47,549 nucleotides of DNA from CALOCN01 sp942491735. Its GTDB lineage: Bacteria; Eisenbacteria; RBG-16-71-46; JABDJR01. The stretch's first letter is position 1. Each line of letters begins with the position of its first letter. Below the pieces are notes generated by a model that did not search any database, was not told the DNA's origin, and was given only the letters and a program-made list of their open reading frames with translations. Position numbers and translations under genes: made by a program. The stretch is from the NCBI GenBank assembly GCA_942491735.1, contig CALOCN010000017.1, positions 1-47,549 on the forward strand, in the 5' to 3' direction. Shown here one piece after another: positions 1 through 7,491 of the stretch.

Positions 1-3000
1 CTCACGCCAGCAGAAGCAACCTACTGGCCGGTCCAACGCGACCCGGTGCGCTTCCCGGAGCCGGAGCCCGTGACCGCCACCGCCCTGGTGCCGTCGTCGC
101 CACGCGACCCGGCCACGCTCTTTGAGCCGATCGAGGGGCCGGGCGGGCCTCCGAAGTACGAGATGTACTATTCCGCGTTGCCCCATACGGAGTGGCGGGA
201 ACTGCTCACCAAGATGGAGTTGCGGGACAACCCCTACGAGACCGCCGAGGGTGGGGAGCGGCAGATCATTGGGCCCCACTACCCGGACCAGAGCGTCCAG
301 CAGTTCCAACTGGTGATGGACGTGGCGCTGGCGAACGGGGAGGTCGCGCTCCGGGGCGCGGAGGCCCAGTCCGACCTCGCCAACAAAAGCACCGCGCAGA
401 GTGAAAAGGGGGTCGCCAAGAAGCTTCGGTTCGGGCAACGGAAGCGCACCTACGAGACGGAGACCATCACCTCGCATGAGGCGCACGTCAAGCTCAACGA
501 ACTCAAGCCGCAGATCGTCAACGCGGAGGGCGTGGCGTCGCAGGCGGACCTGGAACTCCGCACGGACTTCCAGTCCTGGGTGGTCAACCGGGTCTTCCCG
601 GTCCACAAGATGGACCAGGAGGGGCGCGTGCTCCTCGATGGCTCCGGTGACCCGGTCCCCTTCACGGACCAGGACAAGATCGGGCTGTACTACGGCACCG
701 ATGAGGGGCGGCGCCTCAAGGACCAGTACGACAACGCCCATGGGGACGTGGCCGAACTGGAGGCGCTCAAGGCGATCTACACCAAGATCAAGGCCCAGGG
801 CGCGAACGACCCCCACGCGCCCATCACGATGGAGCGGGTCGAGAACATGGGCGGCATGGCCGCCTCCTTCATCAAGACCAACGAGGAGACGGGGCGCCTC
901 GGGGCCTTGCAACTCCTGACCGAATGGGCGGAGCGCGGCAAGGGGCGGGTGATTTCCTGGGCGAACGCCGAACAGTTGGTCAACCGCTGGACGCCGGACA
1001 AGCGGGAGTTGTACCGCATCGTCTACGACCTCACGATGCCCAAGGTGACGCGGGCGATGTTCCGCTATCTGGCCGCCGTGGACCCGGACCTGCGGAAGCT
1101 GGGGTTCCGGGCCGAGGACGTCACCGTCACGAAGACGAACGGCACCAGCCCATACGATCCGAACCATGGGTGGTTCGTGCGGATTCCGGAGCCCCTGGTC
1201 GAGCCCCTCCGGAAGGCCATCCTCCGGAACGGCCTGCCGATCCTGGGGGTGGCGCCGGTGCCCCTCATCGCGGCGTGGGCGACGATGGCCTCGGACGACC
1301 CGAACGAGGAGGCGGCCCGGCAGGCGCTTCTCACCGAGATGCAGTCGGTGGGGAAGGCGGCGCTGATCGCGGGCGGGATCGCGCTCGCGGCCTACGGGGC
1401 CCGGCGCATGATGCGGGGACGGGGTGGGAAGCTCCGCCCCAGCCAGGAGCGGGGCGACCTCCCCCACCTCAACGAGGATGTCCCCACCTCGGACTTGGCC
1501 GACCTCCTGGGGGCAGGGGAACGGAAGACGCCGAAGGTGGCGGGCCGTGGCCCCTTGCCCCGGCTGACCGAGAAGGAACTGTCGCGACTCGACCTGCCGC
1601 CTGAATTGGCCAAGGAAGTCGTCGCGACAATGGAGCATCAGCGCGGGCTCCAGGGTGGTCCGAAGACCGAGACCTGGGCGGAGACGATCGCGGGCGCCCA
1701 GAAGGCACTGGATGCGGGCGAGGACCTCCTCCTGGACCTGGACCCGGAGCGGGCGACGAAGGAGCAGATCATCGCCATCGCCTCCCTGGCCGGGCAGAAG
1801 AAGCGGACCGCCGACTTGTTCCGGGCGCGGTCGGAGGCCCCGGACCTCTCGGGGGCGGAACAGCGGGCCAACGCGAAGATGGCCGACAAGCTGGACGAGG
1901 ACTTCCTCCACCTGTTCATCGGGTCGGTGCGGGGGTCGAGCGAGGCGGGGCGCACGCTCAACGCCATGAAGGTTCTGGCGAACCTGCGGAGCGACCCGGA
2001 ATACTGGTGGCGCCGGACGATGAAGACCCTCGACCGGCCCCTGACCCCGAAGGAGCGGGACACGATCCGGAAGTTCTTGGCAGACGAGGACCGGGCGGGC
2101 CTGGTCCAATACCTGGCGCGGCTCAAGAAGACGAGCATCCCGGCTCAGATTGTCACGCTCCTCAACGCGGGCCTGTTCACCCGGCCCGCCGCCCGTGGCC
2201 TGGACCTGCTCAGTTCGGGCGGGAACCTCATCCTGGAGCACGGCGTCAACGCGCCGGGCCGCGTCCTCCTGGACCGGGCGGTGGCCCTGGCGACGGGCAC
2301 GCGCACGGCGACGCTTCCGGGCGCCCTCCAGGTCCAAGGGATCGGGCGCGGGGCCTGGTACGGCCTCCAGGAGTCGGCCAAGTCGATGGGGTGGCACGCG
2401 GCGATGGACGCGCCGGTGGGACAGAAGTGGCGGGCGTGGGTGGACTATATACGGAACGTCGAGATGACGCCGGAGATGCTGGCGCGGTACGACCTGCCGC
2501 ACCTGACGAACATTGACCTGTTCTCGCTCTCGCGGAATCCGGAGGCGCCGCTCAACGTCATCATGGACGCGGCCCAGAAGTTGGTCTACCGCTCGCTGGG
2601 GGTGACGGACCGTATCCTGGTGAAGGCGTCCTACGAGGGGACGATCGCGGACCTGGCGATGGCGCGGGCCCTCTCCGAGAAGGCCGCGCACCCGAAGCAA
2701 CGCGCCGAGCAACTGATCGCGAATCCGCCGGATGACCTGCGGTTCGAGGCCATGCTCATCGCGAGCCGCATCACGTTCAACAACGAAGAAACCGCCGCCG
2801 TGATGGGCAAGAAGATCATGCGGGCGCCGGGCGATGCGCTCCGCCAGGTCGAGGGGCCCGTGGGCGAGATGTCCGGCGAGTTGGCGGATGCGGGGATGCG
2901 CTTCCAGTTCCCGGTGGTCCGGACGGTGGCGAACATCACCGCCCGCGTGACGGACTACATCCCTGGGATCGGGACCACGCGAGGGCTCTACAACCTCATG

Positions 3001-4044
3001 CAGGCGTTCCGGAAAGGGCTGGAGCCCAGTCTCCGGAACCGGAAGCAACGGGTGGCGGTCGAGGTCCTCTCCCGGAACCTGAGCGGCACGGGCCTGGTCG
3101 CGATGGGCATTTACCTCCACCAGCAGGGGATCATGACCGGCGCGGCCAGCACCGATCCCGGCGAACGGGCGGTGGAGGTGGGGTCCGGCGAGACGCCGAA
3201 CTCCATCCTCTGGGACGGCGAGTGGCGTCCCCTGGGTCGCCTGGCGCCGTTCGGGAACCTGCTGGCGATCGGCGCTACCCTGGACCAAGTCGGGAGCCAT
3301 CGAGGCCGGAGCGGCGACCCCCTGGGCTTCGCCACCGGCGCCGCGTTCGCCGTGGGCCGGACCATCCTCGACCAACCCTTCCTGACCGGCTCCCGCTCGG
3401 CGCTCGACGCGCTCCAGGACCCGGTGCGCCGGAGCGAGTCGTACCTGGAAGGCCAGGCCGGGCGGATCGTGCCGACGATCGTCTCCGAGATGGCGCAGGG
3501 GGATGGGCTCAGTCGGGACGTGAACGGTCCCCTGGATGCGATCAAGGCCCGGATTCCAGGGCTCCGCGACGACCTGCCGATCCGCTACACCGGCCTGGGC
3601 GATCCGATCCGGGGACGGACCGGGCTCATGAACCGCCTGTTCAACCCCCTGGCAGGGACGCCGGACAAGCTGGAAGGCGATGCCACCCTCCGGACGATGC
3701 ACGACCTGGGGTATATGCCGGGCCGTCCGAGTCGGGACCCCGCAACCCGCACCACACCCCAGGAGACCCCGGAAGCGTGGTCCCGGCGGCAGGCGTTCAT
3801 CGGCGGACTCCGGAAGACGATGGTCGGACAGGCGCTCTCGACGGCCCCCTTGTTCATTGACCCCGCCTACCTGGAGGAGGCGGCGCGAGAACAGCAGGCC
3901 AACAACCCGGACTACGCCGGGATGTCCCTGGATGAAGTGAAGGAAGCGATCCAGCGCGAGTTCGTGCGGGGCGTCGTGCGGGACGTCTCGCCCCACACCC
4001 CACCCGAAACGGTGCCACGGGCACTGGGCGGAACGCTCCCATGA
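1..4044 (+). CDS. Giant polyvalent internal virion protein, C-terminal part (5' end outside window)
   Basis: The frame is open from base 1, so the GTG at 46 is probably not the true start; at least 1347 codons are present. Family knowledge: the C-terminal half reads like the large polyvalent protein-associated domain (LPD38-like) of podovirus internal proteins, which are packed in the capsid and ejected with DNA. Visible landmarks, numbered from 46: PPKYEMYYSAL near 37 and EAQSDLANK near 106 (compare the PPKYEEY...EIQSDW element of such proteins), two hydrophobic segments near 395-450, a GLFTRPAARGLDLLSSGGN stretch near 705, SLGVTDRILVKASYEG near 850, FPVVRTVANIT near 955, and a QPFLTGSRSALDAL...VPTIVSEM block near 1110-1150. 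It ends in ATGA overlap with the next gene. It is probably the continuation of the gene that runs off the right edge. Ejection is inferred; no catalytic motif was found. Confidence 0.85.
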   Translation, partial: LTPAEATYWPVQRDPVRFPEPEPVTATALVPSSPRDPATLFEPIEGPGGPPKYEMYYSALPHTEWRELLTKMELRDNPYETAEGGERQIIGPHYPDQSVQQFQLVMDVALANGEVALRGAEAQSDLANKSTAQSEKGVAKKLRFGQRKRTYETETITSHEAHVKLNELKPQIVNAEGVASQADLELRTDFQSWVVNRVFPVHKMDQEGRVLLDGSGDPVPFTDQDKIGLYYGTDEGRRLKDQYDNAHGDVAELEALKAIYTKIKAQGANDPHAPITMERVENMGGMAASFIKTNEETGRLGALQLLTEWAERGKGRVISWANAEQLVNRWTPDKRELYRIVYDLTMPKVTRAMFRYLAAVDPDLRKLGFRAEDVTVTKTNGTSPYDPNHGWFVRIPEPLVEPLRKAILRNGLPILGVAPVPLIAAWATMASDDPNEEAARQALLTEMQSVGKAALIAGGIALAAYGARRMMRGRGGKLRPSQERGDLPHLNEDVPTSDLADLLGAGERKTPKVAGRGPLPRLTEKELSRLDLPPELAKEVVATMEHQRGLQGGPKTETWAETIAGAQKALDAGEDLLLDLDPERATKEQIIAIASLAGQKKRTADLFRARSEAPDLSGAEQRANAKMADKLDEDFLHLFIGSVRGSSEAGRTLNAMKVLANLRSDPEYWWRRTMKTLDRPLTPKERDTIRKFLADEDRAGLVQYLARLKKTSIPAQIVTLLNAGLFTRPAARGLDLLSSGGNLILEHGVNAPGRVLLDRAVALATGTRTATLPGALQVQGIGRGAWYGLQESAKSMGWHAAMDAPVGQKWRAWVDYIRNVEMTPEMLARYDLPHLTNIDLFSLSRNPEAPLNVIMDAAQKLVYRSLGVTDRILVKASYEGTIADLAMARALSEKAAHPKQRAEQLIANPPDDLRFEAMLIASRITFNNEETAAVMGKKIMRAPGDALRQVEGPVGEMSGELADAGMRFQFPVVRTVANITARVTDYIPGIGTTRGLYNLMQAFRKGLEPSLRNRKQRVAVEVLSRNLSGTGLVAMGIYLHQQGIMTGAASTDPGERAVEVGSGETPNSILWDGEWRPLGRLAPFGNLLAIGATLDQVGSHRGRSGDPLGFATGAAFAVGRTILDQPFLTGSRSALDALQDPVRRSESYLEGQAGRIVPTIVSEMAQGDGLSRDVNGPLDAIKARIPGLRDDLPIRYTGLGDPIRGRTGLMNRLFNPLAGTPDKLEGDATLRTMHDLGYMPGRPSRDPATRTTPQETPEAWSRRQAFIGGLRKTMVGQALSTAPLFIDPAYLEEAAREQQANNPDYAGMSLDEVKEAIQREFVRGVVRDVSPHTPPETVPRALGGTLP

Positions 4045-4418
4045 TCTTTGCTCCTCCACGCAAGGACCGGCGCCGTCCCATGAGTCTCGGGGCCATTGCC
4101 GCCATCTGTGTCGCGTGCTCCACGCTCGGCGCGGCAGGCGTCGGCACCCTCACGTTTCTCGGGGGCGGCATCGTCGCCCCGGACGCCCGGCTGGCGAAGG
4201 TCGAGCAGTACGATGTGGTCCGCAAGAAGACCGTGGACTCCCTGTTCCGCGTGAACAAGAATCGGCTCGACTCCCTGAGTGACCGACTCGACTTCATCGG
4301 AGACCTCCAACTCCGCCAGGTGGCGATGAGTTGCCTGGACGACGCGGAGGCGAGGCGCCTGCTCCTGGCCCAGATGCCGTGTGGGTACGTCATCAGCGAA
4401 TTGAAGCTCAAGCCATGA
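4041..4418 (+). CDS. Small membrane protein of the lysis cassette
   Basis: 125 residues, starting in ATGA overlap with the giant gene. A basic N-terminus (PPRKDRRRP) is followed by one hydrophobic segment (about residues 16-42) and then a charged, probably helical region rich in Asp, Arg and Leu (RLDSLSDRLDF). This layout suits an inner-membrane protein with a coiled-coil tail, and its place just before the endolysin suggests a role in lysis or in membrane passage of DNA. No family is recognised; the function is inferred from position only. Confidence 0.7.
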   Translation: MIFAPPRKDRRRPMSLGAIAAICVACSTLGAAGVGTLTFLGGGIVAPDARLAKVEQYDVVRKKTVDSLFRVNKNRLDSLSDRLDFIGDLQLRQVAMSCLDDAEARRLLLAQMPCGYVISELKLKP

Positions 4419-5062
4419 CCTACAACCACTCGCTCACCCTGGCCGATGACCAGTATTACACGACGACCGGCGCCAAGGACCTCATCGTCCTGCACCATAC
4501 CGTGGGGGGGTCGGCGGTCAGCAGTTTCGACTGGTGGGTCAGTGACCCGCGTCGGATCGCGACGGCGTACCTGGTCGAGCGGGACGGCACCATCTACGAG
4601 GTGTTCCCGCCGGAGTGCTGGGCCTACCACCTGGGATGCAAGGACGGCGCCCTGGAACGGCGGAGCGTCGGCATCGAATTGTGTAGCGAGGGCGGGCTCA
4701 CCGTGCGGAACGGCCACGCCTACGCCTTCGACGGGAAGCGCGACCTGGGCCCCGTGGCCGAACTGACGAAGGCCAAGCGGATCGAGTACCAGGACTGGCG
4801 CGGCTTCCAGGTCTTCGACAGCTACGACCCGGACCAGGTCGCGGCCACCTTCCAGTTGGTCAACGACCTCCTGGTCCGCTTCCAGATTCCCCGGCAGATG
4901 CCGACGCCCGCCGAGTGCCGGGGGGAGGCCGACTTCCGCCGGTGGCACGACTACCAGGGGGTGCTCCACCACGCCCTCCTGCGGAAGGACAAGTCCGACC
5001 TCCACCCTGGGTTTCCGTATGAAGCCCTGGAGGTCATGTTGCACTCTCACCCTGGAGGTTGA
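4415..5062 (+). CDS. N-acetylmuramoyl-L-alanine amidase (endolysin)
   Basis: 215 residues; the start at 4415 overlaps the preceding stop as ATGA, and the longer upstream frame is not needed. The Amidase_2/PGRP fold is visible: LIVLHHTVGG at about residues 23-32 supplies the first zinc histidine; YLVERDGTIYEV and SVGIELCSEGG are the conserved core strands; HHALLRKDKSDLHPGF near the C-terminus carries the second histidine and the KxDxxPG-type loop. These enzymes cut the amide bond between N-acetylmuramic acid and L-alanine in peptidoglycan. There is no signal peptide or separate cell-wall-binding domain, so it should need a holin. Neighbours are small membrane proteins and a lipoprotein, as expected in a lysis cassette. 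Confidence 0.9.
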   Translation: MTYNHSLTLADDQYYTTTGAKDLIVLHHTVGGSAVSSFDWWVSDPRRIATAYLVERDGTIYEVFPPECWAYHLGCKDGALERRSVGIELCSEGGLTVRNGHAYAFDGKRDLGPVAELTKAKRIEYQDWRGFQVFDSYDPDQVAATFQLVNDLLVRFQIPRQMPTPAECRGEADFRRWHDYQGVLHHALLRKDKSDLHPGFPYEALEVMLHSHPGG

Positions 5063-5063
5063 C

Positions 5064-5168
5064 ATGATGAACTTCATCACTGGCCTGGTGCTCGGGTTTG
5101 TCGCGGGATGGATCATCGGGCCGTGGGCGGTGGCCAAGGCCAAGGCCGCGTTCCGGTCGCCTGAGTGA
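5064..5168 (+). CDS. 34-residue membrane peptide in lysis cassette
   Basis: A very short ORF starting MMNFITGLVLGFVAGWI two bases after the amidase stop, with a GGAGG-like ribosome site inside the amidase end (CTGGAGGTTGACATG). One hydrophobic helix (about residues 4-22) is followed by a short basic tail. Its stop overlaps the GTG start of the next gene as GTGA, so it looks translated and coupled. It could be a holin partner, a pinholin-like peptide or an antiholin. No family is recognised. Confidence 0.6.
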   Translation: MMNFITGLVLGFVAGWIIGPWAVAKAKAAFRSPE

Positions 5169-5416
5169 AGACCCCGAAGGAGGGTGACCGGAAGTTCGTG
5201 GTTGCCCTGATCGGTATAGCCGGAATGGGGCTCCTCTGCCTGGGGGCCTTCATTCTGGTGCTTGCCGGTAAGAACGTGACAGACTACATCAAGGCCATCG
5301 AGGCGTTCGCCGGGGTGGTGACGATGGCGGTAGGCTCCTTCATGTTAGGCAATGCCGCCGAACACTGGACGAAGACACGCCACAAGCCCGAGCCCCCACC
5401 GGAGGATGTCCCATGA
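5165..5416 (+). CDS. Putative holin
   Basis: 83 residues from a GTG start in GTGA overlap. Two hydrophobic segments (about residues 13-35 and 46-62) are separated by a short polar loop, with a charged C-terminus ending KPEPPPEDVP. Size, topology and position right after the amidase match a class II-like holin that would form the membrane lesion releasing the endolysin. Holins share little sequence, so the call rests on architecture and context. Alternative: an unrelated small membrane protein. Confidence 0.65.
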   Translation: MKTPKEGDRKFVVALIGIAGMGLLCLGAFILVLAGKNVTDYIKAIEAFAGVVTMAVGSFMLGNAAEHWTKTRHKPEPPPEDVP

Positions 5417-5676
5417 AGCGATGGCTCCTGCTCGCCCTCCCCCTGGTGTTCGCCTGCACGGACTCCACGGCCCCAGCGGTCGAGTGTTGGGGTGAGTTGA
5501 AGGTGGTCACGACCGAGACCCGGTTCGCGTCCGATACGGCGGTGGTCTGCTGGTTCCCGCCGGACACCCTGCCTCCCGTGGACCCGCCCGGCGACGACGA
5601 CTGTGACGACGACCATGGGCACGGGCACAAGCGCCACCACAAGCATGGACACCATGACCATAGGGGGCACCGATGA
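5413..5676 (+). CDS. His/Asp-rich lipoprotein, possible outer-membrane spanin component
   Basis: 87 residues. The N-terminus is a lipoprotein signal: MKRW, a Leu/Ala/Val core, then VFAC with Cys15 as the probable lipidated residue (Phe at -2 is off consensus). A short middle part has two further cysteines. The C-terminus is Pro-rich, then carries an acidic run (DDDCDDD) and a run of His-Gly/His-Lys, which looks metal-binding. It sits directly upstream of a coiled-coil membrane protein with ATGA overlap, so it could be an o-spanin, though the His-rich tail is not typical. Lipidation and export are strong inferences; function is not known. Confidence 0.65.
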   Translation: MKRWLLLALPLVFACTDSTAPAVECWGELKVVTTETRFASDTAVVCWFPPDTLPPVDPPGDDDCDDDHGHGHKRHHKHGHHDHRGHR

Positions 5677-6389
5677 AACGCTGGCACCTGGTCGTCATCA
5701 TCCTCCTGCTCCTGGCCGCCGTCGTCTGGGCGGACCGGCGGCGGAGCGCGGCTGTCGCGCAAGCGGACGTCGCCCTGGTGGCCGCCGACTCCCTGGCCCG
5801 CCTGGCGGACAGCGCCAAAGGGGTCGCGGACTCCCTGACCCGCCTGAGCGTGATTCGGGACCAGGAGTACACCGCCGACACGGTCAGTATGCGGGGTCGG
5901 ATCGCCTACTACCGCGCCCTGGCGGCCCGTGCAGGCCGGGTCGATACCGTGGCGGGGGTCCCGGACACCGTCGAGGTAACGATCCCCCAGATCATTGCCG
6001 CCGCCGACTCGGCGCTCGGGGCCTGCGAGGCGGTCGTCACCTCCTGCGAGGCGCGGGTGGCCCTCGAACGGGAACGGGTGACCGTGGAGCAGGGCAGGGT
6101 GAAGATCGAGCGGGAGCGGGGCGACAGCGCGGTGAGCGCCGCCGAGGGCTACCGGCGGGCGATGCGGGGGCCGTTCCTCCGGCCTGCCGTCCAGGGGCTT
6201 GTCAGCCCGGACCTGGACTGGCTGGTCGCCGCCCAGGTGACGCTGGGGCGGGGGAGTCTCAAGGCACTTCTGCGGGGGGAGGTGGCGAACGGGAGTGAGA
6301 CCTGCGGGTTCAGCCAGGACGTGGATGCCTACACTTGCTCGACGCCCGTGGAGGCGACGCTGTACGGGGGAGTGGAGTGGCGTCCGTGA
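5673..6389 (+). CDS. Membrane-anchored coiled-coil protein, i-spanin-like
   Basis: 238 residues, ATGA overlap with the lipoprotein gene. A basic start (MKRWH) and a Leu/Val/Ile-rich transmembrane segment (about 6-20) are followed by a long helical region rich in Ala, Asp, Arg and Ser with heptad-like spacing (about 28-165). Two cysteines lie about eight residues apart near residues 110-120. The last 60 residues are different: alternating hydrophobic residues with Gly (about 175-238), ending EATLYGGVEWRP, which suggests a beta-rich tail. Together with the lipoprotein this resembles an Rz/Rz1 pair spanning the periplasm, but the protein is longer than most i-spanins. Role inferred from topology and context. 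Confidence 0.6.
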   Translation: MKRWHLVVIILLLLAAVVWADRRRSAAVAQADVALVAADSLARLADSAKGVADSLTRLSVIRDQEYTADTVSMRGRIAYYRALAARAGRVDTVAGVPDTVEVTIPQIIAAADSALGACEAVVTSCEARVALERERVTVEQGRVKIERERGDSAVSAAEGYRRAMRGPFLRPAVQGLVSPDLDWLVAAQVTLGRGSLKALLRGEVANGSETCGFSQDVDAYTCSTPVEATLYGGVEWRP

Positions 6390-6565
6390 CGACCTGGAAG
6401 GACCTGGTCAAGACGTTCATGGAGGGGATGTTCGGGCTCCTCAAGGAGCCCTGGTTCACCATCCCCGTCGCCGTGGCGGTGCTCGTTGGCCTGGGCCTGG
6501 CGAGCCCCGACACGGTGCGGGCATTAGGGAAAGAGTTGGCGGACTTCATCCGCTCGGTCAAGTAG
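6386..6565 (+). CDS. Small membrane protein at the end of the lysis cassette
   Basis: 59 residues; the GTG at 6386 overlaps the previous stop (GTGA), which is better supported than the upstream ATG in the same frame. An amphipathic N-terminal stretch (TTWKDLVKTFMEGMF) precedes one hydrophobic segment, about residues 23-40, and a short charged tail. It may be a second holin or an antiholin. It is the last rightward gene before the leftward cluster and its end overlaps the end of the convergent gene by 8 bases. Confidence 0.6.
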   Translation: MTTWKDLVKTFMEGMFGLLKEPWFTIPVAVAVLVGLGLASPDTVRALGKELADFIRSVK

Positions 6566-6776
6566 ACTCCCGCTCGGCGCGTTCCGCGAAGTGGCCCTTG
6601 CAGTAGTAGAGCGGGCCGTGGTAGTGGTCCTCCTCCCAGGGCTCCGTTCCTTCCTCCATGCACCCTTCCTCGGCGCACCGGCTCGGGTCCTCGGCCCAGG
6701 CATCGTCGGACGTCTCGGGGTCCGGCTGACGCTCCCAGGCGTCGGTGACGGCGTCCTCGTCGTGGTCCCAGCCCAT
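6558..6776 (-). CDS. Small acidic protein with Cys/His motif
   Basis: 72 residues starting MGWDHDEDAV, chosen because the ATG overlaps the stop of the upstream leftward gene as TAATG. The protein is very acidic and Trp-rich and has a possible zinc site: C-x4-C near residue 34 and YYCKGH near 58-62. No family is recognised. It is the most promoter-distal gene of the leftward cluster. Confidence 0.6.
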   Translation of the reverse strand: MGWDHDEDAVTDAWERQPDPETSDDAWAEDPSRCAEEGCMEEGTEPWEEDHYHGPLYYCKGHFAERAEREST

Positions 6777-6886
6777 TAGGTCAGCCACCGGATCAACAGC
6801 ACCCAGCAGAGGACGTCGAACAGGGCGGCGGCGATCCAGACTGCCGGACGCCGGGACTGCTCCAGGAACATCGCGAACTTTCTCAT
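6776..6886 (-). CDS. 36-residue membrane peptide
   Basis: Short leftward ORF starting MRKFAMFLEQ, with a good ribosome site (GGAAGGAGGCACG) just before the ATG. A basic amphipathic start is followed by one hydrophobic segment, about residues 17-34 (AAALFDVLCWVLL), ending in TAATG overlap with the next gene. Its start overlaps the stop of the HTH gene upstream (ATGA). Function unknown. Confidence 0.55.
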   Translation of the reverse strand: MRKFAMFLEQSRRPAVWIAAALFDVLCWVLLIRWLT

Positions 6887-7125
6887 CGTGCCTCCTTCCG
6901 ACGCCGGAACCCATGCGGGACGGCATCATCGTGTACGAGTTGGGCGACCCAGCCAGGGACGGGGGCGCCGTTCTCCCAGCGCCCCCAGGAGCGCGAGGAC
7001 ACGCCGTAGTAGAGCGCGGCCTCGACCTGGGTCATGGGGAATCCAGTGGCCTGGTCCATCCGGCTCCGCCGCCAGGTGCGAACCTGGTTAGCGGTCACCG
7101 GACGAGCGGGGCGAAGGGCGACCAT
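6883..7125 (-). CDS. Small helix-turn-helix DNA-binding protein
   Basis: 80 residues. The centre (MTQVEAALYYGVSSRSWGRWE) fits an XRE/Cro-type helix-turn-helix: helix 2 TQVEAALYYG, turn, recognition helix SRSWGRWENG. The N-terminus is basic. It is short enough to be a Cro-like or anti-repressor type regulator and lies in the leftward cluster transcribed from the divergent promoter region at 8589-8617. A likely target is that promoter region, but this is inference. Confidence 0.7.
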   Translation of the reverse strand: MVALRPARPVTANQVRTWRRSRMDQATGFPMTQVEAALYYGVSSRSWGRWENGAPVPGWVAQLVHDDAVPHGFRRRKEAR

Positions 7126-7128
7126 AGA

Positions 7129-7395
7129 CTACCGTCCTTTCGTTGAGCGTTGACGGGCCCGCTTCGCGAGGGCCTTGAGGCGGCGCGTCTCGGTGACCTT
7201 CGCGGCCATGCCGTGCTGGTACAGAGCGCCAATCGGGACAAGGACTTCGGCGGGGCCGCCGCGCCGGGCGCCCTTGGGGCGCACCTTCACGACCGAGCGG
7301 AACAACTCCACCGTGTACTCCTGGCCGGGCAGATTCCGCCACTCCCGGCCTGACATGATGCGCCGCGTGGGGCGCTTGTCGTCGGCTCTGGTCAT
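7129..7395 (-). CDS. Small basic protein of unknown function
   Basis: 88 residues starting MTRADDKRPTRRIMSGREW, with GGAGG spaced before the ATG on the minus strand. The C-terminus is strongly basic (RRLKALAKRARQRSTKGR), and the central part has short beta-like strands (YTVELFRSVVKV, PAEVLVPIGALY). It may bind nucleic acid. It lies just downstream of the folded intergenic element at 7416-7487, so that element would sit in its leader RNA. Confidence 0.6.
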   Translation of the reverse strand: MTRADDKRPTRRIMSGREWRNLPGQEYTVELFRSVVKVRPKGARRGGPAEVLVPIGALYQHGMAAKVTETRRLKALAKRARQRSTKGR

Positions 7396-7415
7396 CGGAC
7401 CTCCAAAGGGGAAGG

Positions 7416-7487
7416 GGTTGGGGTGGTGGGGGGCGAATCCCCCCTGTCTGAACCCTTGCGGGCGCAGTCCCGTTAGCCACCCCGACC
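7416..7487 (-). ncRNA. Candidate structured intergenic RNA or attenuator
   Basis: Between two leftward genes there is a three-part fold. The outer arms are GGTTGGGGTGG (7416-7426) and CCACCCCGACC (7477-7487), pairing at 10 of 11 positions. Inside are a six-pair G/C hairpin with a five-base loop (7428-7433 with 7439-7444) and a short C/G hairpin that on the minus strand has a GCAA tetraloop (7453-7462). An alternative CGGG/CCCG pairing uses 7459-7462 and 7469-7472. It is not a tRNA: no seven-base anticodon loop and the outer helix is too long. It could be a terminator (no U-run), an attenuator or a processing site. Confidence 0.4.
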
Positions 7488-7491
7488 GTGC

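Noticed and set aside
3854..5143. 429-residue minus-strand frame across the giant gene end and amidase
   Set aside because: It opposes the well-supported amidase and has no domain of its own.
7416..7487. tRNA-like reading of the fold
   Set aside because: No anticodon stem with seven-base loop, no consensus T-loop, and the outer helix is 11 rather than 7 pairs.
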